The notes beneath the pieces were generated by a model. The model was not told the origin of the DNA. It did not search any database and worked only from the letters and a program-made list of their open reading frames with translations. A program made the position numbers and the translations under genes. Below are positions 63,101 through 64,000 of a stretch of 64,000 bases of DNA, one piece after another (positions within the stretch are counted from its first letter, which is position 1; every line of letters begins with the position of its first letter). Source of the DNA: Angelakisella sp. (GTDB lineage: Bacteria; Bacillota; Clostridia; Oscillospirales; Ruminococcaceae). Location of the stretch: NCBI GenBank assembly GCA_020024555.1, contig JAHHTQ010000003.1, forward strand, positions 42,373-106,372, written 5' to 3'.

Positions 63101-63562
63101 GCTTTCTATCGGAAGAGCCTTATCAGAAAAAAACACATCTATAACACTCGCGCTAATCGGCTCATAAACAATATAAAAGTCTCCGTTCCATAAAGACGGT
63201 TCAACGCTTTGCTTTGGCAGTAACTCCTGAATATTCGGGTCATTGTAATGGATATAGTAAGCTGTAATTTGAGTTGTTTCATCAGAATTCGGATTTACAT
63301 CTACATTATCTAATTTATTAATATCATTCCTTTGAATAACATACTTTTCCAAACGTTTACCACCGTTTAGTAAAGTTGCTCTATTTTGCGCCGACATAAA
63401 AATTTCCTTAGCGGCATTATCCAATTCTGTCAACTGTAAGTATTGCATATAGTTAATAATTCCGACAAGAGAAATCATAAGTAAAATAACAGAAAGCAAT
63501 ATTACAATTAACATTTCAGGTAAAGTAAAACCCTTCTGTCTATTTTTTTTGCAATGTGGCAT
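57098..63562 (-). CDS. Giant prepilin-type protein with GLUG repeats, putative pilus tip adhesin
   Basis: 2154 residues from the ATG at 63562 (GGGAGGAG upstream). Leader MPHCKKNRQKG, then FTLPEMLIVILLSVILLMIS with Glu at +5: a normal type IV prepilin start. After residue ~330 come three long modules, each with several GLUG-type turns (YVGGLVGYNGGTIYNC, LGGLVGLNKGAI, VGGLVGSCQGRISSCY) and each closing with a YPxP...H(Y/W)GxW motif near residues 680, 1183 and 1810. The last ~320 residues look like beta-sandwich (Ig-like) repeats. No LPxTG or membrane end. It should be cut by PilD and placed at the pilus, probably its tip, as an adhesin. First gene of the operon. Confidence 0.85.
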   Translation of the reverse strand: MPHCKKNRQKGFTLPEMLIVILLSVILLMISLVGIINYMQYLQLTELDNAAKEIFMSAQNRATLLNGGKRLEKYVIQRNDINKLDNVDVNPNSDETTQITAYYIHYNDPNIQELLPKQSVEPSLWNGDFYIVYEPISASVIDVFFSDKALPIESGFAEFYEKWRAAPQNLRMKSKPMIGYYGGESANSGNTVSLRTPVINIYNENKLQVEVKYWIPRSLYDINESHNINLLVKLNYQGKEIDLRKDMATDVKEDFGFTYITYTYLWTLDSLDDIHFKDLFSAYGNDIIYGKDFTITAKVDYTGEMNVNGATKTAKDNSLFAKGSDGNTAYIECLRHLQNLDTEFSSVDEKIYAVQKRDIIGEDGYVFIPIDNEKLQDYDGAGLSIHNLCIGVKNKNSIGLFGTFAGTESVPKKLRNIRLVGTKVSNENRTGIPMGALVGTGSYINLTNCQVYWENSSAQTTNLREILGDSSKGFNYQIVGFGATGGLAGKLKNAKLEYCSASTLIESSVNAGGLVGEASDINIKNSYVATYLRAPSSAGFIGSLTGNAQILGSYAVGFIDSGVESASIAAGLCLGSGNANISNSYSAMLFSVGDNLTNYPLCKNGTYQNTYYLESDLFNFVNGTEHLAKSYDELTDSTKWDSFFGQNTFTAKSATETYPYNLQTTLSLTTFIYPGLANLEHWGDWGAQFQNGSLVYYEKYDDNTYGFNGGGMNNLVSKPIIDDGYAVAYRSTESISGIGANLDITYWAGGQEQTERFGYGNGHTGSIYEITNLTDTTGQNNNYYLLPLPNKVVNTDYAARDFYQKITVFDVSERTERSYYYNPHFANTILPFDEKVDINKLADQLRVEIRSPRHLYMLSRFPVYYASAHQYRFLQQQNLDYNIYIGYDLFTGDWEQSPIGIDATSPFRGSYYGNNHTITGVRMAVTDTWGNNYQYVGLFGYSTSVLRDIVYLMDDISSFSVTQRGNNSPILYVGGLVGYNGGTIYNCAVSGARFKAECYMYSTVYLGGLVGLNKGAIRESSADVAYVTAEANMSNAYVGGFVGRNTAGAIIEQCYVVGSLFASRARHGEVYVCGFAAQNEATLNRSYAAVALLVDGGGKSYGFSPNASQKCVYLNDGNFTYRDKHYAAQYDDPAATSVTWKQLAGYESKAEVRALGMSKGAESFDFTGGYPYPSIVKSRTNNPIHYGQWPDRMNLGDMGVYYWEKIDDFYYLSVISVDANKVGRTSTLPTVHGDGKVVSEYGYGYYHRKDSAAPTTLINQGIYWNDSLFDPKIIPTNSETDNALSNLMSGQYTFYSYNTWQAENRKGLHLLVSNADTNSAEQPVGVLTLTQGSNQLTVNINPMFADSMSNKNESLPGTKKNPYQVRSIEQLQFINWNINTKNTKTVLIEENGNMFPYLSFGRNGNIVQRDFYWEQTHDIRGKDGVNYTPIAEFYDPTGKNLGGLFGWFGGTYDGNDYLIADVNIVGQKSSCVGLFGSVFNGVLKNIVLHSTDGTAVVEGNDSGDSRWYAIGGLVGIAASKQGSSLINCTVTGYTIKDVHKSTKKGGWGGTGLGGLVGVSNMNLEGCTAVVTIKLDSADNDNVRVGGLVGSCQGRISSCYTGGSIIVAPTSTTPIKRGIYIGSIVGGIYMKPLGVGGSSNIQVGRSGQDLQNTLQNCYSYVILPKHSENKYIKGLYAVGGSGELNIDATHDNPEHKNFDHGWTNYSNNYYLGTVVLQNNNNTITLNKNDLDSVTALTYSQMEDSETQNGLLYKLNSNGGGFSTVTTVTAKGENISGRYSFGSDGSLLGKNYPFPTILTQKSSVVENGRANVHYGDWPLAGIRREYGALPVQFDIFAEPLWSESLTLSNVLPGGKWSVSSEKESVAKGVLLPDGEEHKRILQITSQSEGNTILTVSYEINNKIYTLPIEVNVTAHLRLVATANSPIQIFTDKFAPTDKVSDLPTANIPLELQDKKGNKISKDLDIELSNFKVEFDPNFFVDANVNQQDNNLSLNATSSTNVGSTQMTVEYDFTYLGRNYHTTSVLILVVENPKVTISPLKVTFKKGDKDKRIYEYTGENGFKLSVDGKEKEVKNISITAFEQAPAEFRDIIWVEWSKNSDGSDKIGALSTTIYPPKIYPTNAWFKIQFKFDCDGATYTQWQNLQVQITETSKEVNP

Positions 63563-64000
63563 ACTGTCTCCTCCCATGTACTACAAATATAAAAGGAAAA
63601 ATTGAAACAATAAAGTGTTTTTTAAAATATATACAATTCTTTTTATAACGTTAAAAAGTTTTCTTATTTTTTAGATTATACTGTTAGGTATATTAAAAAA
63701 TTACAGAGATGTAGCCATAAAAGCCACATCTCCCAAAAATAATGTTCTTTCTACAACCATACAGCCACTCTACATTATAATTTGATAAAAATTAATTCAC
63801 AGAATTTTATTGGATAATCTACTTATTTTATAACTTTGAGTAAAGATAATACATCTTACTTTTAAAAAATATATATTATTTATATGCAAAAACTATTATT
63901 TTTTACATATTTATAAGTTGTACTTTTTTACAATTATTGGTAACATTATTATATATTAATGAAAAAAATATGTCAAGAAATATATCTATAAGGAATATTG
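63563..64000. other. Leader region of the pilus operon and upstream sequence
   Basis: 438 bases without a supported gene, very AT-rich. It contains a terminator-like hairpin at 63695-63732 and a TATAAT at 63675-63680 (minus strand), the best -10 for the pilus operon, though no good -35 lies upstream of it. I looked for a c-di-GMP riboswitch ahead of the operon and saw none in this stretch. Confidence 0.6.
63695..63732 (-). terminator. Rho-independent terminator upstream of the pilus operon
   Basis: GAGATGTGGC / GCTACATCTC stem (63706-63732 region) with a 7-base loop, then UUUUUU at 63700-63695 after a short gap on the minus strand. It ends either a gene beyond the right edge or a leader transcript of the pilus operon. 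Confidence 0.75.

Noticed and set aside
57098..63562. Antisense reading frames within the giant prepilin gene
   Set aside because: Several frames of 60-146 codons exist on the plus strand, but they lack ribosome sites and recognisable content and follow from the composition of the long gene.
63563..64000. c-di-GMP riboswitch in front of the pilus operon
   Set aside because: Clostridial pilus genes can be riboswitch-controlled, so I looked for GEMM-like conserved segments. None was present; only a terminator-like hairpin and AT-rich sequence were found.
1..64000. CRISPR arrays, transposons, prophage, tRNA or rRNA genes
   Set aside because: No regularly spaced repeats, transposase or integrase motifs, or structural RNA sequences were found on either strand.

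Overview
The window reads as chromosomal DNA of a low-GC, endospore-forming, Gram-positive anaerobe (class Clostridia; I cannot name a genus). Evidence: a gerA-type spore germinant receptor operon, clean AGGAGG-type ribosome binding sites, many rho-independent terminators, a monoderm-style type IV pilus locus without a secretin, and muropeptide and amino-sugar catabolic genes. I found no rRNA, tRNA, CRISPR array, insertion sequence or prophage.

Layout. 1-2712 (-): germinant receptor operon gerA-gerB-gerC, the last gene cut by the window edge. 2799-4640 (+): DUF421/DUF4363 membrane pair and an HD-domain protein. 4772-12260 (-): ROK regulator, phosphofructokinase, class II aldolase, TIM-family isomerase, an atypical LarA and the nickel-pincer cofactor enzyme LarC, with a divergent NagB-like deaminase at 12409. 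13620-14987 (-): sodium symporter. 15181-18054 (+): yybP-ykoY type Mn2+ riboswitch ahead of a P2A ATPase. 18142-23752: ArsC/Spx-like protein, MATE pump, serine hydrolase, BlaI/BlaR1-type pair with twin operators. 23843-29030 (-): LytTR regulator, sensor-less GHKL kinase and two ABC exporter half-transporters, with LytTR-like direct repeats before the exporters. 29191-32228: surface flavoprotein and divergent AraC regulator. 32320-36358 (+): TetR, ABC-2 exporter, MFS pump (two matching operators) and a coiled-coil protein.

36567-47592 is a cell-wall sugar salvage locus: N-acetyltransferase, MurK-type kinase, NagZ, NamZ, AnmK, MurR/RpiR regulator, MurQ and an LplABC-type importer. NamZ and NagZ have no signal peptides, so the design looks like import of muro-disaccharides followed by cytoplasmic cleavage, phosphorylation, lactyl-ether cleavage and, through the NagB-like enzyme and the glycolytic operon, entry into glycolysis.

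47904-63562 (-) is one long type IV pilus operon (minor pilins, pilB, pilT, pilC, pilA, pilD, pilM, pilN, pilO), much of it linked by start/stop overlaps. Its first gene encodes a 2154-residue protein with a normal prepilin N-terminus followed by three long GLUG-type repeat modules and a probable Ig-like C-terminal region. This giant putative tip adhesin is the most striking object here. A second prepilin in the operon appears to start on an AUA codon.
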